From the NCBI GenBank assembly GCA_021604545.1, contig BQJE01000004.1, forward strand, positions 1 through 64,000: a stretch of DNA of 64,000 bases, written 5' to 3'. Position 1 is the stretch's first letter; every line of letters begins with the position of its first letter. The DNA comes from Micavibrio sp. (GTDB lineage Bacteria > Pseudomonadota > Alphaproteobacteria > Micavibrionales > Micavibrionaceae). Positions 31,615 through 42,600 of the stretch are shown one piece after another. The translations under genes were made by a program, and so were the position numbers. The notes beneath the pieces were generated by a model. It ran no database searches and was not told the origin of the DNA. It was given only the letters and a program-made list of their open reading frames with translations.

Positions 31615-32928
31615 ATGCTTAAACTTCTCGGCCGCGGTATGTCGCCGCCAATATCAACAACGCCCACACCTTCAGCACCAGCTTTCTCGCCTTCCGATAT
31701 AGCTTCTTTTGAAGCAGGGTGGGAAACGGGCGCTAACGGTTCTACGGCTAAGACAGAATCGGGCGGTGACCTTTCTCAATGGGACGATATGAGCGGTAAC
31801 GCCAATCATGCTGTACAGACCGTTGGTACAAGTAAACCCCATTATGTTTCTACGCCGGATGAAGACCTGATCGTTTTCAACGATGATTTCTTAACGGTTT
31901 CCAGCCTTTCAATTACAGGAGATATGACGGTTCTTCTTGTGGCTCGACGGATTAACGGCGGACCCGGAAACCAATACGCTTTTCAATTAGGAGCTGACCT
32001 TGGCGGAATATTTTGGGAGACAAGTTCCAGCTCTGGTAAGTGGGGTTTCTACACTAATTCAGGGCCGATCTCCTCTACCGCCACTCTGGCAGATGGACGC
32101 TCTTATAACCTCGCGTTTAAACAAGATGGCGCGAATGGATATATTTACGAAGATGGAACACAGAGAGGCACAGCCACCCCATCTACAGATATAAATAATT
32201 TATTTAAGATCGGGCAGGACAACGGGCTTGAATTTTACGGCGCGATAAGGGCCGTGTACGTCTTCTCTTCCGCTTTGTCTGATGGTGATCGTGGCGACAT
32301 GGACGCTTATATCGCTGCAAAATGGCCGAATAAAACGGAAGAGGTTGTGCAGCTCGGCGATAGCATCATGGCTTTTAGTACAGCCAGTGGTACACCAACG
32401 ATCATGGCTGATTATATTAACAGCGTGAGTTTAGCCACCAACGGCCACACCATCCAAAACCAGCTTGGGGCGTGGAACGGATATGCAGATCAGGCCGATG
32501 CAGACGCAGTTATTATTCAGGTTGGGTATAATAACTGTAGGAATATAGGTGAGAGCGCAGCCACAGCGATCACAGCATATCAGGCTTTGGTTGACCAGAT
32601 CAGAACGGATGTTGGGGCAAGCGTTCCTATTGTCGTGTCTTTAATGACACCAGCCAAACAGGGTTTGATTACTGAATTAGGCGCTACTGATGGCGCGACA
32701 GCCTTTGTAAAATTTGAAGCTCTTAACGATGCCATACAGGGGCTCGGGGCTACACCTATCACGGATGTAGATGGGGTTGTTACCGGGCACTATGCCGCGC
32801 TGGATGATGGCACGGATAATCTGAAGACGGTTTACGATTCAGGAGATGATGTTCATACAAATGCCCTGGGAAGGCTCGTGAATGGAACCTATTTAAGGCA
32901 GGGGCTTAATACTGCTCTCGGGGTGTAA
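31615..32928 (+). CDS. LamG/concanavalin-like plus SGNH (GDSL) hydrolase-like protein
   Basis: 437 residues from ATG 31615, which has AGGAG about 8 nt upstream. There is no signal peptide. The N-terminal part (about 30-235) looks like a LamG/concanavalin jelly-roll: WDDMSGNANHAVQ, MTVLLVARRINGGPGNQYAFQLG, GRSYNLAFKQDGANGYIYEDG, YGAIRAVYVFSSALSDGDRGDMDAYIAAKW. The C-terminal part (about 245-437) has SGNH blocks: VQLGDSIMAF (Ser), ADAVIIQVGYNN (Asn) and DDVHTNALGRLVNG (Asp/His). This design is common in phage tail and tail-spike proteins and in carbohydrate esterases. The upstream terminator and strong promoter and the lack of related neighbours suggest an acquired cargo gene. The enzymatic role is inferred from motifs. 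Confidence 0.72.
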   Translation: MLKLLGRGMSPPISTTPTPSAPAFSPSDIASFEAGWETGANGSTAKTESGGDLSQWDDMSGNANHAVQTVGTSKPHYVSTPDEDLIVFNDDFLTVSSLSITGDMTVLLVARRINGGPGNQYAFQLGADLGGIFWETSSSSGKWGFYTNSGPISSTATLADGRSYNLAFKQDGANGYIYEDGTQRGTATPSTDINNLFKIGQDNGLEFYGAIRAVYVFSSALSDGDRGDMDAYIAAKWPNKTEEVVQLGDSIMAFSTASGTPTIMADYINSVSLATNGHTIQNQLGAWNGYADQADADAVIIQVGYNNCRNIGESAATAITAYQALVDQIRTDVGASVPIVVSLMTPAKQGLITELGATDGATAFVKFEALNDAIQGLGATPITDVDGVVTGHYAALDDGTDNLKTVYDSGDDVHTNALGRLVNGTYLRQGLNTALGV

Positions 32929-32987
32929 ATATCAACGTTATGAGTTTTTGGGTTGATGTCATGAAAAGGTGCTTGTAGAAAAGTTGC

Positions 32988-34229
32988 ATGAGCATTTCCT
33001 CGGCACCTCCGGCCTTGCCCGGTAAAAATAATATTTACCCGGCAGCGTTGGTGTTGACAGTGGTTTTGATGTCGATTATTACCGTCTTTTCTCCTCGTTT
33101 TATGGCTTATGCCCCGGGTCTTGTCGCTGTCATTATGGCTGCTGTTGGTTTTTACATGGCCCAAAAACCAGTATTGCCTAAAACTGCGTTGTTATGGGTT
33201 GCTGTCATTATCGGACTGGCGGGTCTAAGCTGTTTTTGGTCTATAGTCCCGGATTTTGCCGTTAAGCGAACGCTCAAAATGGCTATGGTTTTGTTGCCGG
33301 GGGTATTGTTGCTCGGTCTCGTGCTGTCTGTGGATCGTGAGTATATTAAGCGGTTTTTATGGCTTCTACCTGCCTGTATAATCGTAACGGCCTTTGTGAA
33401 TTGTATTGAGTTGTTCTTTGATATGCCTGTTTACCGTTTTGTGCGCGGATTGGATTCCGAGGCAATCATAGGACGTTCAGGTTCTAATCGTGGTGTTTTT
33501 TGTACGGTTGCTACCTTTTTTGTCTGCATACCGGTGATTTTAAAACAGGATAACTGGAAACATTACCGCTATTTGGCTCTTGCAATTTTAAGCGGTCTTG
33601 TTGTTTTGATGCTGTCATTTTCAGAGAGTCAGTCGAGCCAGCTTTGTTTTGCGGTGGGTCTTTTGTTCTTTTTGGCTTTTCCTTATCGTGTTAAGGCAGC
33701 CTGGATATTTATAGCGCTTGTATTAACCTTACTTATTTTGACAGCGCCCTGGATTGTCCAGATCATGTTTAAGACTTTGCCCGCGCATGTAGGAAGTTTA
33801 GAAAGTGGCTCGTGGCTTGCGAATGGATACGCGGCACACCGTATGGAAATATGGGACTTTATTGGTCGCTATATACTGCAAAACCCGCTCTATGGCTATG
33901 GTATAGAAGCCACCCGTCATATTGAAGATTTCGATACGCAGATGCTTTATCATCCCGATAATATGATTTTGCATCCTCATAATTTTGCCCTTCAGCTCTG
34001 GATTGAATTTGGTTTGATCGGTGCTGTCATGGGCTGCCTTTTTCTCACGCACCTTATTTACAGGATTTATCAAATGCCATCAGGGGCAGGCCGAATTGCT
34101 TTGCCGACTCTTTTTTCTTTTCTCTCTGTGGCGGCAACAGGCTATGGAATGTGGCAGGGCTGGTGGCTGGGTGAATGTATTTTGATGTTATCTTTATCGA
34201 CGCTGGTGATCCGAGCGTACCACAAATAA
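32988..34229 (+). CDS. O-antigen ligase/polymerase family (Wzy_C) membrane protein
   Basis: 413 residues with about ten to twelve hydrophobic segments. Features of the WaaL/Wzy family include the early TM pairs (ALVLTVVLMSIITVFSPRFM; GLVAVIMAAVGFYMA), RTLKMAMVLLPGVLLLGLVL, and GRSGSNRGVFCTVATFFVCIPVIL before a large periplasmic loop with AAHRMEIWDFIGRYILQNPLYGYGIEATR and the conserved HPHNFALQLWIEFGLIGA. The RxxxW and HPHN(x)xL motifs are typical. It would join O-antigen to lipid A-core or polymerise it. It stands alone, 59 nt after the SGNH-like gene, with no sugar-transferase genes nearby. Confidence 0.87.
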   Translation: MSISSAPPALPGKNNIYPAALVLTVVLMSIITVFSPRFMAYAPGLVAVIMAAVGFYMAQKPVLPKTALLWVAVIIGLAGLSCFWSIVPDFAVKRTLKMAMVLLPGVLLLGLVLSVDREYIKRFLWLLPACIIVTAFVNCIELFFDMPVYRFVRGLDSEAIIGRSGSNRGVFCTVATFFVCIPVILKQDNWKHYRYLALAILSGLVVLMLSFSESQSSQLCFAVGLLFFLAFPYRVKAAWIFIALVLTLLILTAPWIVQIMFKTLPAHVGSLESGSWLANGYAAHRMEIWDFIGRYILQNPLYGYGIEATRHIEDFDTQMLYHPDNMILHPHNFALQLWIEFGLIGAVMGCLFLTHLIYRIYQMPSGAGRIALPTLFSFLSVAATGYGMWQGWWLGECILMLSLSTLVIRAYHK

Positions 34230-34259
34230 AAAGGCCGCCTGCAATGGGCGGCCCTTTGT
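34229..34259. terminator. Bidirectional terminator between the O-antigen ligase and tpsB genes
   Basis: GGCCGCC and GGCGGCC form a 7-bp GC-rich stem with loop TGCAATG. A run of A precedes it and CTTTG follows, placed between two convergent genes. Confidence 0.75.
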
Positions 34260-34278
34260 AAATCTGAATTTATGATCC

Positions 34279-36027
34279 TTAGAACTTGCGGTTCACGTTG
34301 AAGTAATAGCGTGGATCTTTGTCTCCGTTAACCTCGATCATACGGTTTAACGGAAACGCTACAGCAACACCGGCTTCGGTCTCATCTGTAATATCGGCGC
34401 GAACACCGAAGCCAGCCGAGGTAACCGATTCACGTTCCAGATCGTTGCTTGTTGAATCTTCATCCCAGATACGACCGGCGTCAAAGAAGCTGTAAAGCTG
34501 GTAATCCTGAAACGCGGGCACTTCATAAGGTTCGTTCCATTGTACTTCTACTTTACCGGCAATACCGTGCTCACCGACAATTTCAGAAGGATCAAAGCCG
34601 CGGCCAAATCCCATGCCACCAACTCCAAATTCCTCAGAACTTAGAAGTTTGGTCGCTGAGTATTGTCCCTTTGCAGCAACAAGCACGTTTACATGTGAGG
34701 TAACACGTTGCAGGCGCTGCAGGCCAGCTTCGACTTTGGTGAATTCCGGGTTGCCCATAGGCCGTGTCAGATTGGCATCGCCTTTGTCACTGGAGCCAAA
34801 TATGTCTACGCCACGTGAAACCTGAACATTCGCGGCGTTTACGCCAACACCCAAAATACCCAATATTGTATCAAGGAATTCAAGACGACCACCGGCACGA
34901 ACGGCACGGATATGATCTCTGCGTGTTGGCTCAAGATTGTTCTTACTCTTTACATTACGGGCATCAAAACCAACATGCGCGCTAAGATTTGTGCTGCGGG
35001 ATCTGATAATCGGGTGTGTGGCTTTGATGCTTGCTGTTTCCGAGCTACCCTTAACATCGAATTCCGCCAAGGTATTTCCAGGGTTTGTTGCGGTCTTGCT
35101 TACCGCAACTTCAATCACTGTCCCTTGATTCCATACAGGTTGCTGATAGCTGGCTGCAAAGTAAGCCAACTCAACAAAGCGTGAATCTACACCAAATTCA
35201 GGTGCGATCACAGTTTGAGCTGTGATGCGTTCGTTGTTGCCGAAAAAGGAGTTGGCAGAAGCGGCGCCTGAAACTTGTAACGGTCCAAGGAAACGGCTTC
35301 CGAAATTATCAAGGCCAGCCATGGCATCCCAAGGGTCGCGCTCAACAATGATACGCAAATCAGCAGCGCCAGTCTGTGTCCGTGAAGGGCTTAGGATACT
35401 TCTGGCTTCAACACCCGGTAGGTCATTGATCAAAAGCAGCCATCTTTCAAGATCATCAACATTTAACGCACCGTCACTTTGGATTTGCTGCGCGTATTCC
35501 TGAATAAGTTTTGCTGCTCTTGGGTTTCCTTCGCCCTGAACAGAAACGTTACCAACAAAGCCTTCAACAACCTGAAGCCGCACGGAGCCGCCCTCAATTG
35601 TTTGTGGCGGTACGATAACCTGCGTCAGTATATAGCCGTCATTGCGGTATTTATTCGTCAGTGCTGCAGCAATTGCATAAACATCGGCAAGGCTTACGGT
35701 CTGGCCGAGCTGATCCTGATAAGCAGGCGCAAGCTGATTGCTTGAATAGGCTGTAACACCTTCAAGCTGGATATTTTTTAAGGTCAGGTTGATATTTTCA
35801 GCACCCGGTGGCGCTTTTTGAACAATCTGATCTTTGACCTCAATGCGTGGGGAAACATCAGGGGTAACTTCCCGCTCCTGAAGCGTGTTCCCGATGCGGC
35901 CTGGGTCTGCAATACCTGTTGCGTTCTCCACCTGCGCTTGTGCAGGGGAACCAAAAGTGAAAAAAGCTGCTGTGGCGGTCAATGCCAGCCCATAACGAGC
36001 GCTTAAAATTGATCTACGTTTTGTCAT
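34279..36027 (-). CDS. TpsB transporter (ShlB/FhaC family, Omp85 superfamily)
   Basis: 582 residues from ATG 36027. A signal peptide (about 1-32, ending PAQAQ) is followed by POTRA-type domains (about 65-215): FTLKNIQLEGVTAYSSNQL-like, YAIAAALTNKYRNDGYILTQVIVPPQTIEGGSVRLQVVEGFVG, NVDDLERWLLLINDLPGVEARSIL. A ShlB-type beta-barrel follows (about 225-582), including GLDNFGSRFLGP and ending YFNVNRKF with a C-terminal Phe. The late barrel has GGMGFGRGFDPSEI and a VRL-like GFGVRADI segment. It is the outer-membrane pore that secretes a TpsA partner; the partner is the divergent giant gene at 36609. Divergent tpsB/tpsA arrangements are less usual than tpsB-tpsA operons. Confidence 0.92.
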   Translation of the reverse strand: MTKRRSILSARYGLALTATAAFFTFGSPAQAQVENATGIADPGRIGNTLQEREVTPDVSPRIEVKDQIVQKAPPGAENINLTLKNIQLEGVTAYSSNQLAPAYQDQLGQTVSLADVYAIAAALTNKYRNDGYILTQVIVPPQTIEGGSVRLQVVEGFVGNVSVQGEGNPRAAKLIQEYAQQIQSDGALNVDDLERWLLLINDLPGVEARSILSPSRTQTGAADLRIIVERDPWDAMAGLDNFGSRFLGPLQVSGAASANSFFGNNERITAQTVIAPEFGVDSRFVELAYFAASYQQPVWNQGTVIEVAVSKTATNPGNTLAEFDVKGSSETASIKATHPIIRSRSTNLSAHVGFDARNVKSKNNLEPTRRDHIRAVRAGGRLEFLDTILGILGVGVNAANVQVSRGVDIFGSSDKGDANLTRPMGNPEFTKVEAGLQRLQRVTSHVNVLVAAKGQYSATKLLSSEEFGVGGMGFGRGFDPSEIVGEHGIAGKVEVQWNEPYEVPAFQDYQLYSFFDAGRIWDEDSTSNDLERESVTSAGFGVRADITDETEAGVAVAFPLNRMIEVNGDKDPRYYFNVNRKF

Positions 36028-36608
36028 CCTCAACCGTGCCTAACTTAAGTTAATACCTAGGTAAATATGTATTTGGGGGTACGCTATAACAGAAATAGAA
36101 AAAAAATAAAGAGTGTTTAAACAATACTTATCCACAAGGTGTAAGCTATTTTACGATAATTTTCAACCCAGCAATTGATAAATATAGTCTTAATTTTGGC
36201 ATGTGGATAAAAATGCAGCTTTTTTCTTTATATTAGAGAAATACGAAAAGTTTTGTCTACAAAGGGATAGCGGCGAATCTTACCCCCCAGAAGCAAAAAA
36301 ACCTTAAGGTTTCCTTAATTATATCTTGAATTTCCCTTTTAAAAATGCCATACCAGCGTTGCAATAGGTTTAACTAGGCGACATTAGCTACTGTTTTTTA
36401 TAGGCTTTATATGTGATGTCGCGGTTAATTTTAGAGGCGGGAAATTTTAAGATACTTATGATTTACGAGCTTCAAATTAACGAACAGAGATTTCAGGTTG
36501 AAAGAATTTGGTATGACGGGGGCGTTAGCTTCCGGGTATCGGGATAGTTTTAAGGTTTAATTTTGAAAGTTCGGTCGCTCCGAACTGTTTTGAGAAGGGA
36601 AGAAGAAA
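36028..36608. promoter_or_regulatory. AT-rich divergent control region between tpsB and tpsA, with DnaA and CtrA sites
   Basis: No gene is seen in these 0.58 kb. Near tpsB there are two palindromes, TAACTTAAGTTA (36041-36052) and TACCTAGGTA (36054-36063). Two perfect DnaA boxes face each other: TTATCCACA at 36128-36136 and its complement at 36202-36210. A perfect CtrA box, TTAA-GGTTTCC-TTAA, lies at 36304-36318 inside the palindrome AAACCTTAAGGTTT. A hairpin AGTTCGG-TCGCT-CCGAACT (36568-36586) lies just before the tpsA ribosome site (GAAGGGAAGAAG). These sites suggest cell-cycle-linked control, or that this is a replication-origin-like region. Confidence 0.55.
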
Positions 36609-39600
36609 ATGAGTAACGTGATCACCCAGAATACAAAAAACGCTTTCGGCGGTCGCCGCAAAGGTTTGCTTTCGACAACGGCTTTGGTTGCTGTTGGAGT
36701 GATGATCGGGAGCCAGGCGCAAGCCCAGGCGATAGACCCGCATGCGGACTGGGATGATATTAATATCGTCGCCGGTAACGCGGACGTTACAGATACAGGT
36801 CTGGGGACGACCCAGATTGACCAGCACACAATGCGCGCTGTCGGTGAAGCACAGGAGCTGCATATTGGTACACTTGGTCATGTTAATATCAGCCAGAGCG
36901 GTGCGAACGCGTTGTTTGTTGCACGCGCCATTGGTGATCATTCTGACCCAACACAAATTTTAGGAACGCTGACGGCCAATGGCCAGGTTATGATTCTGGA
37001 CCGGAACGGGGTGATTTTCGGTCACGGCTCTAACGTGGATGTTGGTGGCATCGTTGCGTCTACCGGTAATTTGTCAAATGTCGACATTATGGACGGCGAC
37101 AGCTCCTTTACCTTTGATAATTTTGGTGACGGCGCGATTGAATTGCGCGGCACGGTTTCTGTGGCGGATTCCGGTTTGGCGGCTTTTGTGTCGCCGACGG
37201 TTATCAATAGCGGCGTGATCAATGCCAAGCTGGGTACGGTTGCAATGGCCGCTGGCGAAGTGGTTACACTTGATATGTACGGCGATGGCCTGGTTGAAGT
37301 GACGGTTGAAGGCGAACTGGGCGATGCCCTGCTGGAAACCACAGGTGAAGTCAACGCCGAAGGCGGTAATGTTGTCATGACCGCTAGTTCTGCCAAGGAC
37401 GTTGTCGACAATATTATTAATGTCGAAGGCGTTGTGACGGTGGCTTCGGCCACGCAGTCCGGCGGTAAGATTGTTCTGTCCGGCGGCAATGCTGGTGTGG
37501 TTTCCGTTTCCGGTGATCTTGATGCTTCCGGCACGACCGGTGGCGACATTGATGTGACCGGTGAAACAGTTAACGTTGCTGACACAGGTTCGATCACGAA
37601 TAATGGCGATAGCAGCAACACCTATGTCTTCGGTACGGAAAAAACAACGTTCCACGGTTCTTTAGATGCAGGTACGAATGCTGAAGCTGAAATCTCCGGT
37701 AAGGAACTGGATATTGATGGCGCCTCTATCATTCTGGGCGATGGAAGTCATATATCTTTCGATCCTGATGACTTTCTTGTTAACGCCGGTAACGTTGGCG
37801 TGTTTACAGCACTGATGGGCGGCGGAAATGTAACCGTTGACCTCGAAGCTAAAAATTCAATTACACTTGATACGCTTTTTGACACAAGCGGTCAGGCCAC
37901 AACGTCTACACTGAACTTCAAAGACGAAGATGCCAATGACAATCTTCAGGTTCACCTGCTGAATAAAATTCTGCTCGGCGTTGACCAGACTCTGACTGGT
38001 GATGCGACAGAAGTAATTGTTGCCAGCACGGCTTCAATTCAAAACGGTGTTGATGTTTCTGCCTCTGGTGCAACAGTAAATGTTCAGGACGGCACGTATC
38101 TTGAATCTGTTTACATTAATAAAAATCTTGAGTTGCTTGGCGATCCTGGTGATCCAAGCGTCCCTGGCGGCGCAGGTTCCGCACCGCTTATCCTGGGAAC
38201 GGGTGCGGCCTTTAGCTATGGTATTGAGGTCGACAGAGATGTAACTGATGTGACAATCAGCGGCTTTGAAATTGATAATTTTGATTTCGGGATTGTTGCC
38301 AATGTTGGAGATGCGACTGTTATTCCTGGCACTAAAATAGATATTAACAACAATACTATTACCAATGTTTCCGGCGGTATATTTGTTGATGAATTTGCCG
38401 ATGTGAACATTGCTTTCAATGATATTGAGGCCAGAAATGTCGGTATCTATGTCGAGGATTTCGCATCCACATCTGCTGATGTTAACAACAACATCGTAAC
38501 GGGAACAGGCGCGGCCAACAGTAAAGGTATCCGCATTACGGACATCAACGAAGATGACGCAATGAAAGCTTCTGTGTCCAGAAACCAGGTGAGTGGTTAT
38601 AAAACTGGTATATTTATTGATGATACGGTTGACCTTGAGGTTTTTGAAAATAAACTTTCCGGCAACGAAGTTGGTATCGTAACCGACGGAGACACGAACG
38701 TTGATAACATCACAATATTTAACAATGATCTGTCCGGCACGATTTTGGGCATTAGACATCAGGGTACCGGAACGCTTGATGCGTCTGGTAACTGGTGGGG
38801 TACTTCTGATGAAGCCGCCGTTCTGGCTAAAACAGTCGGTTCCGTGGACATCACACCGTTCCTGACATCCGGCAGCGATAAAGAAGCCGGCACGCTTGGC
38901 TTCCAGGGTGATTTTGATGAGCTGTTTGTAACAACTCTTGGTGAGCAAACAAACCCGGATCTTGATGTCGGCACATATGGTGCTTTCAGCGACCCGGACA
39001 ATCAGCTTCGTATTAATGAAGCCATTCAAATGGTCGGCGACCCGACTGTGATTGTTGGCGCCGGTACGTTCCTTGAAAATGTAATCATCAACATTGACGA
39101 TCTTATTCTGCGCTCTGTGAACAACACAGGTATTAATCCAAATGGTGTTGGTCCGCGCGGCCTTGAAAGTACAATTGATGGCGGCACAGGTCCCAACGGT
39201 ACGGCTTTCGGCATTACGGTGACAGGCAATAACGCGACCATTGATGGCCTTAATATTACGGCCGATGGTAACGGTATTCAGCTGACCAATAGTTCTGGTC
39301 ACGTGATTAAAAACAACATTATCACCACCACCAATGTTGTGGACAATGATGACGAAGCGGTTGAAGGTAACAATGTCAGCGATGTTCTGGTTGAGAACAA
39401 CCAGATGAACACGATCGATAACAGTGGAGTTGAATTCCACGATTCTTCCGATATCGATATTTTGAACAACGTCATTAACAACCCTGTGGGCAATGGTATT
39501 GAATATCATAACGTCACAGGCGGTCAAATTGATGGCAACGAAATTAATGACACTGCTATCGGTGTTTGGATTAGCGAATCCGAAGACATTCTTGTTGGTA

Positions 39601-42600
39601 ACAAAGACGGCGACAACAATAATGGCAACACCATTGATGGTGCCAGCGACGCCGGTGTTAAAGTTGACAACAGCGATGAGATTGAGGTTGTCGACAACAC
39701 GCTGACCGATGTGAATAACGGTATTATTGCCAACACATCTGAAGACATTCAGATTGTTGATAACGACATTACAGGTTCAAGTGAAATTGGTATTGACGTT
39801 GATGACAGCGACAGCGCTGACATCCTCAACAACAACATCACACATTTCACAACCGGTATTCAGGTTACAGATTCCGACAACACCGATATCGAAGACAACG
39901 TTGTGACGGATATCACAGCCAACGGTATTGAGGTTGACAGTTCCACCTCGGTCGAAATTAAAGACAATATTGTTGGGGCCGCGACGGCCAATGACATTGG
40001 CGGCAACGGCGTTCTTGTCACCAGCAGCCTTGGCTCTGATATTCGCGGCAACACGGTTCGCAATGCGGATGGCGATGGTATCAAGATCAGCTCTTCAGAC
40101 AACGCTATTATCGGCGGTCTGGGCGGCGGCGATGCCAACACGGTCTTTAATATTCTTGGCCACGGCATTTCATCCTTCCTTAGCACGTCGCCTGACATTA
40201 TCGGCAACATGGTTACCCGTATTGGCGGGAACGGTATCCATCTGCAAAATGGTACCGATGCACAGGTTCGCTCCAATACAGTCAGAAATACGGTTGGTGA
40301 CGGTATTGAATCAAACAGTAATTTTGACATCCAGATCACAGATAACATGATCGGCACCGGTAGCTTTGCTGACAATATTCGCATGCACGGTATTGATGTA
40401 AACGGCTCTGACAATGCTGACATTCTTGGCAACACAATCACTGAAACTCTTGGCCACGGTGTTTCGATCAACCCAAGTGACGATACAGTGACGAGTGGCA
40501 ACACGATCAACAACACAGGAGGTGACGGTGTTAACGTCGAAGGTGGCGAAGACAACGAAGTTATCGGCAACTTGATTGGATTGCTTGGCGGTGCCAACAA
40601 TATTGGTGACGACGGCGTTCATATTAACGGCTCCGACGACGCGCTTGTGATGAACAACAAAATTCAAAACACAGTTGCCAATGGCGTTCTTGTGAACCCA
40701 TCCGACGACGTGACTGTTAACAGAAACCTGATTAACAACACAGGTGCCGATGGCGTTCATGTCATGGGTGGTGAAGACAACGAAGTCACAAATAACGTGA
40801 TTGGTACGCTTGGCGGCGCGCTCAATATCGGTGATGACGGCGTTCACATCAACGGTTCTGACGGTGCACTGGTTCAGGGCAACACCATTGAGAACACAGT
40901 TAACAATGGTGTTCATGTAAACCCAAGCCATGACGTTAAGGTTCTTGGCAACGACATCACCGCAGCCGGTCTGGATGGTATTCATTCCGAGGACAGCGAC
41001 CGCATTCTGATCGAAGATAACGATATCTTCGGTACGCCAGGCGGGTTTTTCTTCTCTTCGCCGGGCGTGAACGGTGCGGCGCGTCATGGCATTTTTGTTA
41101 GTGGCGGTGTTGACGGCATTATCAACGACAACCGGATCACGGGTAAAGCAGGATTCCTGGCTATACCGGGTGTCGGTGCCCTCGTGGACGGCATTCATGT
41201 TGAAGGCAATGCAAACATTCAAGTGACCAATAACGACATTATCGGCGACATAAATCTGCCACCGGTTTGGGCTGTTCTGGGTAACGGCATTTTTGTTGGC
41301 GACAGCAACAACGCACTTGTTGAAGACAATACAGTTGCCGGTGCCAAGAAGAATGGTATTTACGTTTCCAATAGCGATGACGCTGACATTATTGGCAATA
41401 CAGTTCTCATCACAGGTGAAAACGGTATCAAAGTAAACCCGAGCGATGATGTCGAGATTTCCTGGAACCACATTTCCAAAGTCGGCAAGCACGGTATTCT
41501 TGTTGATGACGGTTCGAGTGTTGATATCCTTGAGAACGTTATTTCCCACACCGGTGAAGACGGCATCCGCGTGAACAATCATGACGGTGCTTACATTTAC
41601 TGGAACCAGGTTAGCCACGCTGGAAATGACGGCATCCAACTCAACAACAGCGACAATGCTCTGATCGATATGAACGCGATCGAATGGGTCGACGATGAAG
41701 GCATCGAAGCCAATAACAGCGACAACCTTGACATTGTTCACAACTATATTCATGGCGCTGGCGGCAACGGTATTGAAGTCAATGGCGGCAATGATGTTGA
41801 AATCAGCGAAAACATTGTTGAAAAGGTAGATGGCGCCGCGATTGTTTCCAGCGCGAGCGATGTAACAATTGATGATAACTGGATTGTGGCGGCCCTTGGC
41901 AATGGTATCGGCATTAATGGCGGCAACAACATCAAGATCAAGGACAACGATCTTAAATACATTCAGGGCAATGGTATTGATGTTGCGTTTGCCACTAATG
42001 TCTGGATCGATGACAACACGCTGTCTTATATTGGTAATGACGCTATCCACGCTTTCAGTATTTTTGGCGGGTCATTGCCGGGTGGTTACGGTTTGAAAAT
42101 TACCGATAACGACATTGACTATGTTGGCGATGACGGCGTTGATGTTTCCTATAGCGGTCGTACGAAAATCGACAACAACGATGTCTACTACACCGGAAAA
42201 GAAGGTAAATACAAATTTAATGTAGAGGGTCATGTAGGTTCTTACGAGAAAGATGGCGAGACCCATTACTATGGCGGCCATAAAATCAAAGGCAAAATCT
42301 ACTTTGCTGGTGGCGATTATGACGGTGCCGATGGCATTCGTGTGACGAATACGGGTGGTTTTTCCTCACCGGCTATTGATGCGTTTGAATCTGCCGAAGG
42401 CAAAGGTAAGGGCGGTTCCGGCGGTTCCGGCGGTCATCATTCCGACCATGATAACTTCGGTGTTGTTATTACCAACAACCACACAAACCACACAGGCGAT
42501 GACGGTATCGAAGTGGTCGGTAATGAAATCTTACACCTTGTCGCACCTGAGACACTTCCATCAGCGGAAGGTCCAGAGAGCGTTGTCTTCCCGATCTTCA

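Noticed and set aside
28411-32928. A possible mobile island bounded by the shared 14-mer at 28452 and 31512
   Set aside because: No integrase or transposase; the genes between are ordinary chromosomal ones (mscL, tRNA, msrA), and 14-mer matches are expected by chance in 64 kb.
36458-36547. 29-codon open frame in the tps spacer
   Set aside because: No ribosome site at usable distance, no recognisable sequence; a chance frame in a non-coding region is more likely.
38034-39527. Minus-strand open frame of 497 codons inside tpsA
   Set aside because: It mirrors the repetitive Asn/Asp/Ile-rich coding strand; its own composition (Ile/Val/Asn-rich, no domain) and lack of a ribosome site mark it as a shadow. 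The same applies to 40311-42050 and 45012-46286.
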